Below, piece after piece: positions 16,972 through 25,810 of a DNA stretch of 64,000 nucleotides. The stretch covers positions 62,001 through 126,000 of the forward strand of contig JBDZVA010000007.1 of NCBI GenBank assembly GCA_040255465.1. Reading direction: 5' to 3'. Made by a program: the position numbers and the translations under genes. Numbering within the stretch: the first letter of the stretch is position 1; every line of letters starts with the position of its first letter. The stretch is from UBA5793 sp040255465. GTDB taxonomy: Bacteria > Planctomycetota > Phycisphaerae > Phycisphaerales > UBA5793. The notes beneath the pieces were generated by a model. The model ran no database searches and had not been told where the DNA came from. It saw only the letters and a list, made by a program, of their open reading frames with translations.

Positions 16972-18045
16972 TCAGCCTGCCTTCTTCTTGTTGAGGCGAT
17001 AGACGTAGGCGAGCACTTCTGCAACCGCCTGGAAGAAGTTCGAAGGTATCTCCTGCCCGACATGAACGACGGGATACATGGCCCGGGCGAGCGGCTTGCG
17101 CTCGACGATGGGCACGCGATTGGCCAGAGCGATCTGCCGAATGCGCAGGGCGAGGAAGTCGGTGCCCTTGGCAAGCACTTTGGGCGCGTTCATCGTTTTG
17201 GGGTCCCACTTGAGCGCGATGGAAATGTGTTCGGGGTTGGTGACGACAACGTCGGCCTTGGGCACGCTCTGCTGAAGGCGCTGGCTGAGAATCTTGCGGG
17301 CGAAGCTGCGCTGTCGCTGCTTAACCATCGGGTCACCCATGGTCATTCGCATCTCTTCCTTGACCTCGTGTTTGCTCATGCGGTTCTGCCTTTCCCACTG
17401 CCATTTCTGAAAGGCGTAATCGAGGATGCCGAGAATGATGAGCGCCACGGCGAGCCAGAGAAGCAGTTCGATGAGATACCAGCCGGACTTGGAGAACGCC
17501 TCGGCAAAGGTGAAGCGCGGGAGCATGAGAATCTCGGTGAAGCGGCGGGAGATGAAGATGACCGAGACCAGGCCGATGATGAGCACCTTGCCGAAGCTCA
17601 TTCCCGCGCGGCCGGCGGCCTGCGCGCTGAAAAACTTCTTGAACCCGGTGATCGGGTCGAGTTTCGACAACTTGGGCGTGAGCGGCTTGGCGGTCAGCGT
17701 CAGGCCGACCTGCCAGACGGCGGAGAGGTAGCCCACGACAAACATCAGCGCGACAAAGGGGCCGGCTGCGGCGATGAGGATCTTGAGCGCCCGCTGGAGA
17801 TCATCGCCCCCCGAGTACCCAACGACGCCGATGTCTGATGAACTCGTTTCCAGAGTCTCGCGGACATAGACCGTAAGGTCGCGCATCATGTAGGGCGTGA
17901 GCCAGACGAGGAGGATGATGGCGCCGAGCAGCGTGAGCGCGGCGGTGAGATCCATCGACCGCGCGATGCTGCCTTCCTCCTTGGCCTCTCTGCGGCGGCG
18001 GGGGCTGGCGGGTTCGGTTTTTTCGCCCAGGTCCTGTTCGGCCAT
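16972..18045 (-). CDS. flhB: Flagellar export switch protein FlhB with NPEH cleavage motif
   Basis: A 357-residue membrane protein with four helices (about 33-210) and a cytosolic domain. The N-terminus matches FlhB (EKTEPASPRRRREAKEEG). The autocleavage site normally read as NPTH is NPEH here (Asn270-Pro271-Glu272-His273, in VVVTNPEHISIALKWD). The Asn and Pro needed for cleavage are kept; the third residue is changed. It lies between fliR and flhA, with gaps of 21 and 45 bp. Confidence 0.96.
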   Translation of the reverse strand: MAEQDLGEKTEPASPRRRREAKEEGSIARSMDLTAALTLLGAIILLVWLTPYMMRDLTVYVRETLETSSSDIGVVGYSGGDDLQRALKILIAAAGPFVALMFVVGYLSAVWQVGLTLTAKPLTPKLSKLDPITGFKKFFSAQAAGRAGMSFGKVLIIGLVSVIFISRRFTEILMLPRFTFAEAFSKSGWYLIELLLWLAVALIILGILDYAFQKWQWERQNRMSKHEVKEEMRMTMGDPMVKQRQRSFARKILSQRLQQSVPKADVVVTNPEHISIALKWDPKTMNAPKVLAKGTDFLALRIRQIALANRVPIVERKPLARAMYPVVHVGQEIPSNFFQAVAEVLAYVYRLNKKKAG

Positions 18046-18066
18046 GTGGCTTGGCTCACTTTGGCA

Positions 18067-18861
18067 TCAATGAAGCGATCTGAAGAAATTCGTCATCAGG
18101 TTGAGCACGTCTCCGGTGAAGTCGAGCACGCCCTCGTGAATCGGCCCGAGCGAAGCGATCAGCGCCACCGTGCCCAGGATGATTCGAATGGGGAAACCCA
18201 GCGAGAGAATGTTGAATGCCGGCGCCGTCTTGTTCATAAAGCCCAGCGCAAACGACTCGAGGAAGATGAGGCACAACACCGGTGCGGCGATGCGGATCGC
18301 CACTTCGAAGGCGCTGGTGACGAGCCCGGCGCTGAGGGCGACGAAGTCGCCCGAGATTCGGAACTCGCCCGGTGGGACATTGCCGAAGGTGTTGAGCAGC
18401 ATCGAGAAGATGATTTCGAGTCCGCCGACTCCAATGAAGACCGACAGAGCCATGTAAAAGAGCATCTGCCCGATCACATCCGCGTCGGATTCCATTGCGG
18501 GGTTGTAAACGCGCGCAAAGCCGAGCCCGAGTTGCTGGCCGACGATGAGTCCGCCCAGTTCGGTGGACAGCATGGGAAGTGAGGCGAGGAAACCGATCGT
18601 CACACCGACGAGCAGTTCGAAACCGACGAGCGCGCCGAGTTCGATGAGCGAGGTCGGCATGGGCACGGCGCTGTGGACCTTGATCGCCGGGTACAGCACC
18701 GCGTACGCCGCGCAGGAGATGGCCACGGCGAACAGCGCCTTGATCCGCCCCGGGATCAGCGAACTGCTCAGCACCGGCGCAAAAACGAACAGCCCCGACA
18801 CCCGACAGAGCACCATCAGGAAGGGGCCGATGTGAGGATGAAGGGGGCGAAGGTCGATCAT
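18067..18861 (-). CDS. fliR: Flagellar export gate protein FliR
   Basis: A 264-residue integral membrane protein with about six helices. Recognised by its position between fliQ and flhB and by family segments such as RVSGLFVFAPVLSSSLIPGRIK near the N-terminus, GQQLGLGFARVYNPAMESD and GLEIIFSMLLNTF in the middle, and RIAAPVLCLIFLESFALG. FliP5-FliQ4-FliR1 makes the core export gate. The length is usual. Confidence 0.95.
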   Translation of the reverse strand: MIDLRPLHPHIGPFLMVLCRVSGLFVFAPVLSSSLIPGRIKALFAVAISCAAYAVLYPAIKVHSAVPMPTSLIELGALVGFELLVGVTIGFLASLPMLSTELGGLIVGQQLGLGFARVYNPAMESDADVIGQMLFYMALSVFIGVGGLEIIFSMLLNTFGNVPPGEFRISGDFVALSAGLVTSAFEVAIRIAAPVLCLIFLESFALGFMNKTAPAFNILSLGFPIRIILGTVALIASLGPIHEGVLDFTGDVLNLMTNFFRSLH

Positions 18862-18904
18862 GACGCGACGGTTGAAGCATGGGCGGGGCGCGGAGGCGAA
18901 GTTT

Positions 18905-19156
18905 CTATTGGCCGGTGAACATGGCGGTGGCGTAGTCGATCATCACGTTGATGATCCAGGGGATGATCGCGATGCCGACGATGATCATCCCGGCGATCTT
19001 GGGGACAAACGACAGCGTCTGTTCCTGCACCTGCGTCACGGTCTGGAAGATGGAGACAATCAGGCCGATGACAAGACCCGCGAGCAGAATCGGCGCGGCG
19101 AGCATCAACGCCTGCGACAGCGCCTCGCGAACAAGATCCACTCCCATGTCGACCAT
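18905..19156 (-). CDS. fliQ: Flagellar export gate protein FliQ
   Basis: An 83-residue protein with two hydrophobic helices. It has the family pattern ALMLAAPILLAGLVIGLIVS, then IFQTVTQVQEQTLSFVPKI. A second Met three codons in is an equally possible start. It sits between fliP and fliR on the same strand. Confidence 0.95.
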   Translation of the reverse strand: MVDMGVDLVREALSQALMLAAPILLAGLVIGLIVSIFQTVTQVQEQTLSFVPKIAGMIIVGIAIIPWIINVMIDYATAMFTGQ

Positions 19157-19188
19157 TGGTCACCTCCAGAAACGAGCGCGCAGCGGCC

Positions 19189-20088
19189 CTACGCGAGGCC
19201 GGCTGCGACGAGCAGGGGATGCACGGCGGGCAGGAGCGCTGAATAGGACTCCGTGTTTGCGACCGTGCCGTGCAGCAGGTTGCCGAGCATCAATGTCCAG
19301 CCGTCCACGAGGACGAACAGCAGCAGTTTGAATGGCAGTGAGATGAGCACCGGCGGCAGCATGAGCATGCCCATCGAGATCAACAGGCTGGAGACGACCA
19401 TGTCGATGATCAGGAAGGGCAGGTAGACGCGGAAGCCGATGAGGAACGACACCTTGAGTTCGCTCAGAATAAACGCCGGCACCAGCGTGAGCATGTCCAC
19501 GTCGTTGTAGGTCAGATTCTCAGGCTTGGACGTGTCGATGCCGCGGTAGTCGAGGATCATGTACACGCTGTCCCAGTTTCCGGCGGCGTCGATCTGGGCG
19601 AACATGAAATCGCGCAGCGGATCCTTGGCGCGGTTCCACACGTCGAGCTGGCTCTGGACATTCGGATCGCCCTGCTTGTAGGGCACGTAGGCCTCGTTGT
19701 ACATGCGGGTGAAGGTGGGCTCCATCACGAGCACGGTCATGAACAGGCTCAGGCCGACGATGACCTGGCTCGGCGGGAGCTGGGCGGTGCCGATGGCCTG
19801 GCGCACGAGACTGAGCACGACGACGAAGCGCGTGAAGCATGTGCACATCATCAGGATCGACGGCGCGATCGTGAGGACTGTGAGCAGAATGAGGACATTG
19901 ATCGCGCCGCTCAGGCCGCCTTCGAATCCCGGAATGGCTTCACTGGCGCTTTGCAGCGCGCTCACCGGGTTGAGGTTTGCGGCGGGATCGGCGAGCAGTT
20001 CGGTGGGGGCGCTCTGCGCCAGCGCGGGGGCGCCGCAGACCAGGGCAACGAGCAACGCAACGAGGATGGACCAGGCGGATCGCTTCAC
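19189..20088 (-). CDS. fliP: Flagellar export gate protein FliP
   Basis: A 299-residue membrane protein. An N-terminal signal peptide (about 1-24, ending near AQSAP) is normal for FliP. Four helices follow, with family segments VVVLSLVRQAIGTAQLPPSQ and LVPAFILSELKVSFLIGFRV. It starts with GTG 20088 within a 4-base GTGA overlap with the fliO stop and has a GGAGG 7 nt upstream, so coupling to fliO is likely. Confidence 0.97.
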   Translation of the reverse strand: MKRSAWSILVALLVALVCGAPALAQSAPTELLADPAANLNPVSALQSASEAIPGFEGGLSGAINVLILLTVLTIAPSILMMCTCFTRFVVVLSLVRQAIGTAQLPPSQVIVGLSLFMTVLVMEPTFTRMYNEAYVPYKQGDPNVQSQLDVWNRAKDPLRDFMFAQIDAAGNWDSVYMILDYRGIDTSKPENLTYNDVDMLTLVPAFILSELKVSFLIGFRVYLPFLIIDMVVSSLLISMGMLMLPPVLISLPFKLLLFVLVDGWTLMLGNLLHGTVANTESYSALLPAVHPLLVAAGLA

Positions 20089-20825
20089 CGGCGACCTCCA
20101 TCGGCGAGCATGCTCGCGACGCGCTGCGCGGCGGAGGCCTTACGGGACTTGGTCAGGTCGATGACCACGGGGGTTGGCTCGGCGGGCTCTGCGGCGGAAC
20201 CGACTGGAGTGATGAGTCGTTCGAACTGTTTGGAGAAGGAGTCGCCGCGGTCGTTGCGGATGCGCTGGACGAGCGATGCGACCTGCTCGGCATCTGACAT
20301 CTCGGAGAGGGTCGTCAGCCCCTGCGGAGTCTGGGCGAGGAGCAGGATGCGGCGATCTACTTTAAGGAGCAGCAGCGTCTGGCTGCGCGCCAGGGGGAAG
20401 CGGCCGAGCACCTCGACGATGCCTGCCGGCGCGCGGGCTCGGCCGAGGGGCCCGCTGAAGCGCGTCATCACGGTGCGAAGCAGGACGATCAGCCCGACGA
20501 CGACACCCAGCGCTCCAATGGTCCGCCAGGCCCCGTCGGGCATGTGGAACGAGGTCCGGTCGCCGGTCGAGACCGTTGAGCCCGGCTGTGTGGAACGGGG
20601 CGGGAGCGGCTTGGCCGCGATCTGTTCTTGCGCGGATGATTGGATTTCAGTGGAGGCGCCGCCATCGGGGCCGCTGTAGACGTCGGGCTCGGCGGGCGGT
20701 GAGTTGTTTGATTGAATGGAGGGGGCGTCTTCAGGGCTGGCGATCGAAGTCGCCGGGGCGCCGAGCAGACAGGCACCCAGGCAGAAGATGCGGAAGGCAG
20801 ATGAGGTGGTTGTCGATCGAATCAT
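20085..20825 (-). CDS. fliO: FliO-like flagellar export assembly protein
   Basis: A 246-residue protein with an N-terminal signal-like segment (about 9-30), a low-complexity periplasmic stretch, one membrane helix at about 105-122 (IGALGVVVGLIVLLRTVM), then a small cytosolic domain with the FliO pattern (VEVLGRFPLARSQTLLLLKV, LLLAQTPQGLTTL). Position directly before fliP, with overlapping ends, supports FliO, which helps FliP complexes form. FliO is poorly conserved, so the call depends partly on context. Confidence 0.85.
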   Translation of the reverse strand: MIRSTTTSSAFRIFCLGACLLGAPATSIASPEDAPSIQSNNSPPAEPDVYSGPDGGASTEIQSSAQEQIAAKPLPPRSTQPGSTVSTGDRTSFHMPDGAWRTIGALGVVVGLIVLLRTVMTRFSGPLGRARAPAGIVEVLGRFPLARSQTLLLLKVDRRILLLAQTPQGLTTLSEMSDAEQVASLVQRIRNDRGDSFSKQFERLITPVGSAAEPAEPTPVVIDLTKSRKASAAQRVASMLADGGRR

Positions 20826-20934
20826 GCTTCGCCATCCTGGCGTTGTGCGACCTTGCGGCCGCGCTGCTCGGCTCCGCCGAACAGGGTGATCAAGATTGTC
20901 CGGCCGGCCCTGTCAGGAACCGGCGCGGCGGTTG

Positions 20935-21414
20935 CTAGTTGTCCCCGCCTTCGTCGCCGCGCGAGAAGATCTCGCTGATGCGAACGCAGAATGTGTCATT
21001 GAGTACGAGCACTTCACCGCACGCCACGTGCCGGTCGTTGACGTAGACGTCGACGGGGTCGCCGGCGAGTTTGTCGAGTTCGACGACACTGCCCTGGTTG
21101 AGCCGGAGCACATCTTCGACGAGCATTTTGGTGCGTCCGAGTTCGATGCGCACGTTGAGGTTGACCTTGGAGAGCAGGTCGATGCCGCTGACGGGGTGTT
21201 CGGCGGCGTTGGTGCTGAACTCGGGAAGATCCAGGGCCGAGCGGTCTTGCGCGGGTGCGGCTGAGTCCGCCTCGTGCGCGATTTCTTCGACGGTTTCGCG
21301 GGCGCTTTCGAGCGCTTCCTGCGGATCCGGCGCGGCGGGCTCGGGCGTCGGTTCGCCGCCGGCGGAGGGCTCGGGGGCGTCGGGGCTTCTCGTGATGAAT
21401 CGATCGTGGGTCAT
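20935..21414 (-). CDS. fliN: Flagellar motor switch protein FliN
   Basis: A 159-residue C-ring protein. The SpoA/SPOA domain occupies about 78-150 (NLNVRIELGRTKMLVEDVL, LNQGSVVELDKLAGDPVDVY, GEVLVLNDTFCVRISEI). Before it lies an acidic Pro/Ala/Glu-rich extension of about 75 residues that E. coli FliN lacks but many other FliN proteins have. In the ancestral gene order fliM should lie between fliL and fliN; here only a 163-bp non-coding gap is found. Confidence 0.93.
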   Translation of the reverse strand: MTHDRFITRSPDAPEPSAGGEPTPEPAAPDPQEALESARETVEEIAHEADSAAPAQDRSALDLPEFSTNAAEHPVSGIDLLSKVNLNVRIELGRTKMLVEDVLRLNQGSVVELDKLAGDPVDVYVNDRHVACGEVLVLNDTFCVRISEIFSRGDEGGDN

Positions 21415-21577
21415 TGAGAGTCGCTTGCCCTGCCTTTTGGTGGGCGAGGGTCACACGGTTATCGGTAGATTCCGCGCGGACACTGCAAGATCAGCCGACC
21501 GCGCAAAAAGTGCCGTCGGGCCGATCTCAGAACGGGTTCACCTCGGCCGGCCGGCGTTCGTCAGCCGGGTGTTCGCT
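21415..21577 (-). other. Gap between fliL and fliN where fliM is normally found
   Basis: A stretch of 163 bp with no gene and no recognisable fliM remnant. No clear promoter was found; a CCGATAA at about 21465 lacks a partner box. Confidence 0.6.
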
Positions 21578-22117
21578 TCAGATTCCCGCGCGGTAGGGCG
21601 TCACGCCTTCGAGCAGCACTTCGTCGATCAGACTCTCGCCGGTGGTGGGATCCTTGGGCATGATCTCTTTGAGCGCTTCCGAGGCCTGGCGGGTCAGCGT
21701 GCTTAGCAGCGGCTCATCGAAGTGACGCGGTTCGGCGTTGCGCCACAGTGCGGAGATCGTCGTCTTGATCAGCGCCTGGTTTCCCTCGACGAAATCGGCG
21801 ATCTGCTTCTGGTTGCGGGCCTTCACGCGGGCGGTGATCTGAGTGTCGTACAGGTAGAGCACGCCCTGCTTGCTGTTGGGGAAGCGATCGCGGACAATCG
21901 GCACCTCGACCACGCGGTTGAGTGCGGCCTCCTGCTCGCTGAGGAATCCGCTGTCGGCCTTGACGGCGGGTGTTCCCGTCACCATCGCCACGCCAATGAG
22001 CACCCCCGCTTCGATGATCATGATCACGGCAACGAGAATGATCACCTTGAGGGGTGACTTCTTGGCCGGAGTCTCCTCCGTGGCGGGTGCCTGCTTCTCT
22101 TTCTTGGCGTCGGCCAT
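21578..22117 (-). CDS. fliL: FliL-like flagellar basal-body protein
   Basis: A 179-residue single-pass protein: Lys/Glu-rich cytosolic lead, one helix at about 25-46 (VIILVAVIMIIEAGVLIGVA), then a periplasmic domain with the FliL pattern of strands ending in a C-terminal TxxASEALKEIM-type helix and IDEVLLEGVTPYR. FliL surrounds the stator and supports motor torque. It begins 2 bp after the motB stop, so it is probably translated with motA-motB. Confidence 0.88.
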   Translation of the reverse strand: MADAKKEKQAPATEETPAKKSPLKVIILVAVIMIIEAGVLIGVAMVTGTPAVKADSGFLSEQEAALNRVVEVPIVRDRFPNSKQGVLYLYDTQITARVKARNQKQIADFVEGNQALIKTTISALWRNAEPRHFDEPLLSTLTRQASEALKEIMPKDPTTGESLIDEVLLEGVTPYRAGI

Positions 22118-22119
22118 GC

Positions 22120-22893
22120 TCAGCCTCCTCGTGCATTCGATGGATCAGTGAAATCGCTGTCCGGGTTGAAATCTTCGATGACGCTCTCGCTCAGGATGAT
22201 TTCGACGCGTCGATTGACCTGTGACGCTTCGTTGCTTCGAGCCCGGGCGTTGATCGGCTCGTTGTCGCCACACGACTCAACGCGGAAGAGTTCAGGCCGC
22301 ATCCCGACCTCATCGGTCAGGAAGAGCATGACGGCCTCGGCACGGGCGAAGCCGAGTTCGTACAGGTTTTTCCATGGAGCCGAGGGAGAGAGCCGCTTGG
22401 TGTCGGTGTGGCCGCGGATGAAAATGCGGTTGTTGCGCCCGTCGATCAGCTTGGCGATGGAGCGCAGTTCGTCCTTGACCGAGTCCTTGAGTACGGCTGA
22501 CTCGCGGTCAAAGGTGCTCGATCCGCCGATGGTGAAGATGAGCCCTTCGCGAACGGTCTTGACGGTTGTGTGCTTGCCCTGCACGCCTTCGACGTCGCTC
22601 TGGCTAATGGCGAATTTGGGATCATGGGCGCTGGCGGCGTTGCTGAGCATGGTCACGACGGTCTGCATGGAGGCCTGGTCGGTGGGGATTGCGCCGCCGC
22701 TGCCCTGCGTGAAGCCAAACGCCTGCATGACGCTGTGCGCCACGACGGTGTACTCTTCGTCGCGCTTGAGTTCGGAGAATGCGGCCAGGAGGATGAAGAA
22801 GCACAGCAGCAGCGACATCATGTCGCCGTAGGTCACAATCCAGCCGGGCACCCCCTCGGGGCATGGCGTTGGTTTGCACTTGCACTTGCCCAT
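22120..22893 (-). CDS. motB: Stator protein MotB
   Basis: A 257-residue protein with a Cys-rich N-terminus (MGKCKCKPTPCPEG), the single helix carrying the proton-binding Asp (TYGDMMSLLLCFFILLAAF), and a C-terminal OmpA-like peptidoglycan-binding domain (IRGHTDTKR, LSRARAEAVMLFL-like segment, RRVEIILS). It lies between motA (9 bp gap) and fliL (2 bp gap). Confidence 0.96.
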   Translation of the reverse strand: MGKCKCKPTPCPEGVPGWIVTYGDMMSLLLCFFILLAAFSELKRDEEYTVVAHSVMQAFGFTQGSGGAIPTDQASMQTVVTMLSNAASAHDPKFAISQSDVEGVQGKHTTVKTVREGLIFTIGGSSTFDRESAVLKDSVKDELRSIAKLIDGRNNRIFIRGHTDTKRLSPSAPWKNLYELGFARAEAVMLFLTDEVGMRPELFRVESCGDNEPINARARSNEASQVNRRVEIILSESVIEDFNPDSDFTDPSNARGG

Positions 22894-22902
22894 GGCTTTC
22901 CT

Positions 22903-23685
22903 CTACGCCGCCTTCCGATGCTCGTCGGCGACGGGTCGACTCGACGGCGGGATGAAGGTGAGCAGTTTCTGTTCGACGATGCGCGGGTTGTCGCCCTGCT
23001 GGATGCTCATGACGCCGCGAATGATGATCTGCTTGATGAAGGTCTCCTCACCGGCGCGGACGGCGAGTTTGTCGGCCAGGGGAATGCACACGAGGTTTGA
23101 GATCAGGGCGCCGTAGAGCGTCGTGAGCAAGGCGACGGCCATGCCGGGTCCGATCTTGGACGGGTCGTCCATGTTCTGCAGCATGGCGACGAGTCCCAGC
23201 AGCGTGCCGATCATGCCGAATGCCGGGGCGTACTTTCCGTAGGCGTCGAGCAGGGCCTTTCCCTTCAGGTGGCGCGCCGCCTCGTTTTCGACTTCGGATT
23301 CGAGGATTGACTCGATCAGCTCGGGGTCAGTGCCGTCCACAGCCATGCCGATGGCGCGGACAATGAAGGGGTCGCCCATTTCGCTGGTCATGCTCTCGAG
23401 GCTCAGAATGCCATCGCGCCGGGCGATTTCCGCATAACTCACGAGTTTCTTGATCAGCGCGCCTGCGTCCTGCGACTTGGCGAAGAGGGTCTTGAGCACG
23501 ACCTTGGGCATGCCCTTCAGCGCCGAGAGCGGGAACGAGGTGATGACGGCGCAGAAGCCGCCGAACACGACGAGGATGATCGAGGGCACGTCGATGTAGG
23601 CCGCGAGGGCATTGCCGCCCACGACAACCGCGAGGATCGTGAGCGTCCAGCCCACAATGAGGCCGAAGATTGTTGCAATATCCAC
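22903..23685 (-). CDS. motA: Stator protein MotA
   Basis: A 260-residue protein with four membrane helices: two at about 4-50, two at about 148-200 (GKYAPAFGMIGTLLGLVAML, GMAVALLTTLYGALISNLV). The cytosolic loop between them carries the charged residues that meet FliG. Family match and length are normal. Confidence 0.96.
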   Translation of the reverse strand: MDIATIFGLIVGWTLTILAVVVGGNALAAYIDVPSIILVVFGGFCAVITSFPLSALKGMPKVVLKTLFAKSQDAGALIKKLVSYAEIARRDGILSLESMTSEMGDPFIVRAIGMAVDGTDPELIESILESEVENEAARHLKGKALLDAYGKYAPAFGMIGTLLGLVAMLQNMDDPSKIGPGMAVALLTTLYGALISNLVCIPLADKLAVRAGEETFIKQIIIRGVMSIQQGDNPRIVEQKLLTFIPPSSRPVADEHRKAA

Positions 23686-23817
23686 CTCTGCGCCTCCTCA
23701 ACGACATACCGACCGCGCAATGCGATCATGCGGGTTGTATCGTCTGAGGCGGGAGGAGACTTGAGTCCCATACCCGAGATGGCCCGCCCGGAGGTCGGCG
23801 CGTGAAGTGGCGGCGCG

Positions 23818-24018
23818 TCAGTCCAGGGCGGGAAACGGCGAGCGCAGGCGCCGGCCGTACTCAATGGCGCGCTCGACCACTTCTTCCATCGGCTCGCGCA
23901 CGATGATGTGATCGCCCGTGGTGAGCAGAATCGTGGTATCGGGGTTCTCTTCGATGGTGCGAATGAGTTCCGCGTTGAGGACGAAAGGCTTGTTATTGAG
24001 CCTCGTGAGCACGATCAT
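23818..24018 (-). CDS. flbD: FlbD family protein
   Basis: A 66-residue protein matching the small FlbD family found after flgE in spirochaetes and Firmicutes (MIVLTRLNNKPFVLNAELI, TIEENPDTTILLTTGDHIIV). A conserved swarming-related role is known for relatives; the molecular job is not clear. It lies between flgE and motA, with a 132-bp gap before motA that holds no gene. Confidence 0.9.
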   Translation of the reverse strand: MIVLTRLNNKPFVLNAELIRTIEENPDTTILLTTGDHIIVREPMEEVVERAIEYGRRLRSPFPALD

Positions 24019-24049
24019 GGCCGACCCTCTGGAATCTCATCATTGAGTG

Positions 24050-25768
24050 TTATCGGCCGAGCAGGAGCAACTGCTGCATCAGGTCGTTGGCGGTGGTAAT
24101 GATGCGCGTGGACGCGGAGTAGCCCGTCGAGGCGAGGATGAGGTTGATGAACTGCGCGCTGAGATCGACGTTGGACAGTTCCAGCGCGCTGCTGATGACC
24201 CGGCCGGAGCCAAAGGTGAGCGGCGAGGCGACCACGGGCGAGCCGGAGTTGGGACCGGTCGCAAAGAGGTTGCCGCCCTTGTCGACGAGGCCGCCCGGGT
24301 TGCTGAAGGTGGCCAGCGCGACCTGGCCAAGGTCGCGAATGAGGCCATTGCTGAAGGCGCCGACGACCACGCCGTCTTCGGCGATGTTGTAGTCGACCAG
24401 GGTGCCGATCGGCGAACCGTCCTGGAACACTGCGGCCATGTTGGTGCTCGTATCGCTGAACGCCGTCACGGAGTTGCCGTTGGAGTCGAACGAAAGCGAC
24501 ATCGCCAGCGGCGTGGCGGCGCCGGTGTTGGATCGATCAATGGTGATGGACACGCCCGTGGGAGGAAGGACCTGGCCGTCCGTGCCGAAGCTGACGGTCC
24601 CGGTTCCGAGCCGGATGTCGCCACCGACGTTGTCTTCGGACTCGGCGTAGTAGCGCCAGGTCGTGCCCGTCGAGTCCTTCGATTCGAGGACCATGGTCAG
24701 ATCCACCTGCAACGGGGTGCCCAGCGAATCGAAGACGAGGAAGGAGGTGCGGACCGATTCACCGGCTCCGTCCCCGGCGTCGGTTGTGGTAAAGGGCTGA
24801 CTGAGCGTCGTGCCGACTGAATCGAGCAGCGACATGTCGCCACTTTCGACATTCAGTTCGTTGGCGGTGCCCATGTTGCCTTCGATGGTGATGACGCCCG
24901 TTGTATCGTCGATGGTGACGCCGCCGGGCTGACCGGGCACTGTCGTGTCGATGCCCAGCGACTGTTCGAGAAACGCCATGTAGTCGGCGATGGTGGTGGT
25001 GTTGTCGATGGGCAACGTCGCATCGGGAAGGCGGGCGCCGTTCTTTTCGGCGCCGGAGAGCAGGATACTCTGGCCGTTGACGAACATGGGACTGCCCGAG
25101 CCATCATCGATATCGACAAGGCGAGTGGTGGAATCGGAGAAGGGCGGATTCGCCGGCGGCGGAACCGCGGTGCCCAGCGCGAGCAGGGGGTCGAAGGTGG
25201 TCAGCGAGCCAGAGGTGCCGACATCGCCGGCGGCGTTGAGGTTGCCGCTGAACGACACGTTTCGCGTGGCCTCGGCGATGGTGAGGTTGCCCACTGGAAT
25301 CGTGAGATCCTGGAGTGTGCCCGTCTGCACGTTGAACTGACTGTCCACGCCGAAGCCCTGCACTCGCGCGCCCGCCGAGGTGACGAGTTCGTTCTGGGCG
25401 TTGAGCTGGAATGAGCCGGCGCGGGTGTAGTAGGTGTCAGTGCCCTGTTGGACGATGAACAGACCCTGGCCTTCGATGGCCAGATCGGTGTTCACGCCCG
25501 TGACGCTGATCGAGCCGTTGTTCATGTTGCGCTGCGTGCCGGCCACGCTGACGCCCAGGCCGATCTGGCTTGGATTTGAGCCGCCGGTCTGGGCGGTCGG
25601 CGCGGTGCCGATGCCAAGCGTCCGGCTGAAGGTGGGTGCGAAGGTCAGTCGGTTGGACTTGAATCCCTCGGTATTCACGTTGGCGATGTTGTTGCCGATG
25701 ACGTCGAGCATCTTGCTGTTGGCGAGAATGCCCGAAAACCCGGTGAGCAGCGCGGTTGTTGATGCCAT
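24050..25768 (-). CDS. flgE: Flagellar hook protein FlgE
   Basis: A 572-residue hook subunit. The N-terminal D0 segment has the rod/hook signature (GNNIANVNTEGFKSNRLTF). The C-terminal segment has the matching coiled-coil-forming helix (LELSNVDLSAQFINLILA, GYSASTRIITTANDLMQQLL). The middle is a Gly/Thr/Asp-rich surface domain. Length is at the long end for FlgE. It lies after flgD and the TIGR02530-like gene. Confidence 0.95.
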   Translation of the reverse strand: MASTTALLTGFSGILANSKMLDVIGNNIANVNTEGFKSNRLTFAPTFSRTLGIGTAPTAQTGGSNPSQIGLGVSVAGTQRNMNNGSISVTGVNTDLAIEGQGLFIVQQGTDTYYTRAGSFQLNAQNELVTSAGARVQGFGVDSQFNVQTGTLQDLTIPVGNLTIAEATRNVSFSGNLNAAGDVGTSGSLTTFDPLLALGTAVPPPANPPFSDSTTRLVDIDDGSGSPMFVNGQSILLSGAEKNGARLPDATLPIDNTTTIADYMAFLEQSLGIDTTVPGQPGGVTIDDTTGVITIEGNMGTANELNVESGDMSLLDSVGTTLSQPFTTTDAGDGAGESVRTSFLVFDSLGTPLQVDLTMVLESKDSTGTTWRYYAESEDNVGGDIRLGTGTVSFGTDGQVLPPTGVSITIDRSNTGAATPLAMSLSFDSNGNSVTAFSDTSTNMAAVFQDGSPIGTLVDYNIAEDGVVVGAFSNGLIRDLGQVALATFSNPGGLVDKGGNLFATGPNSGSPVVASPLTFGSGRVISSALELSNVDLSAQFINLILASTGYSASTRIITTANDLMQQLLLLGR

Positions 25769-25810
25769 GTTTCTATTCCTCCGCAGGGGGTGGCGCCGAA
25801 TCGTTCGGCC

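Noticed and set aside
21510..21535. Sigma-54-like GGCAC...TTGC on the minus strand before fliN
   Set aside because: The GG and the GC of TTGC are 8 bp apart, not the required 10.
24050..24058. GCCGATAA (sigma-28 -10 box) ahead of flbD
   Set aside because: It is made by the last flgE codons and stop; no TAAA box lies at the right distance.
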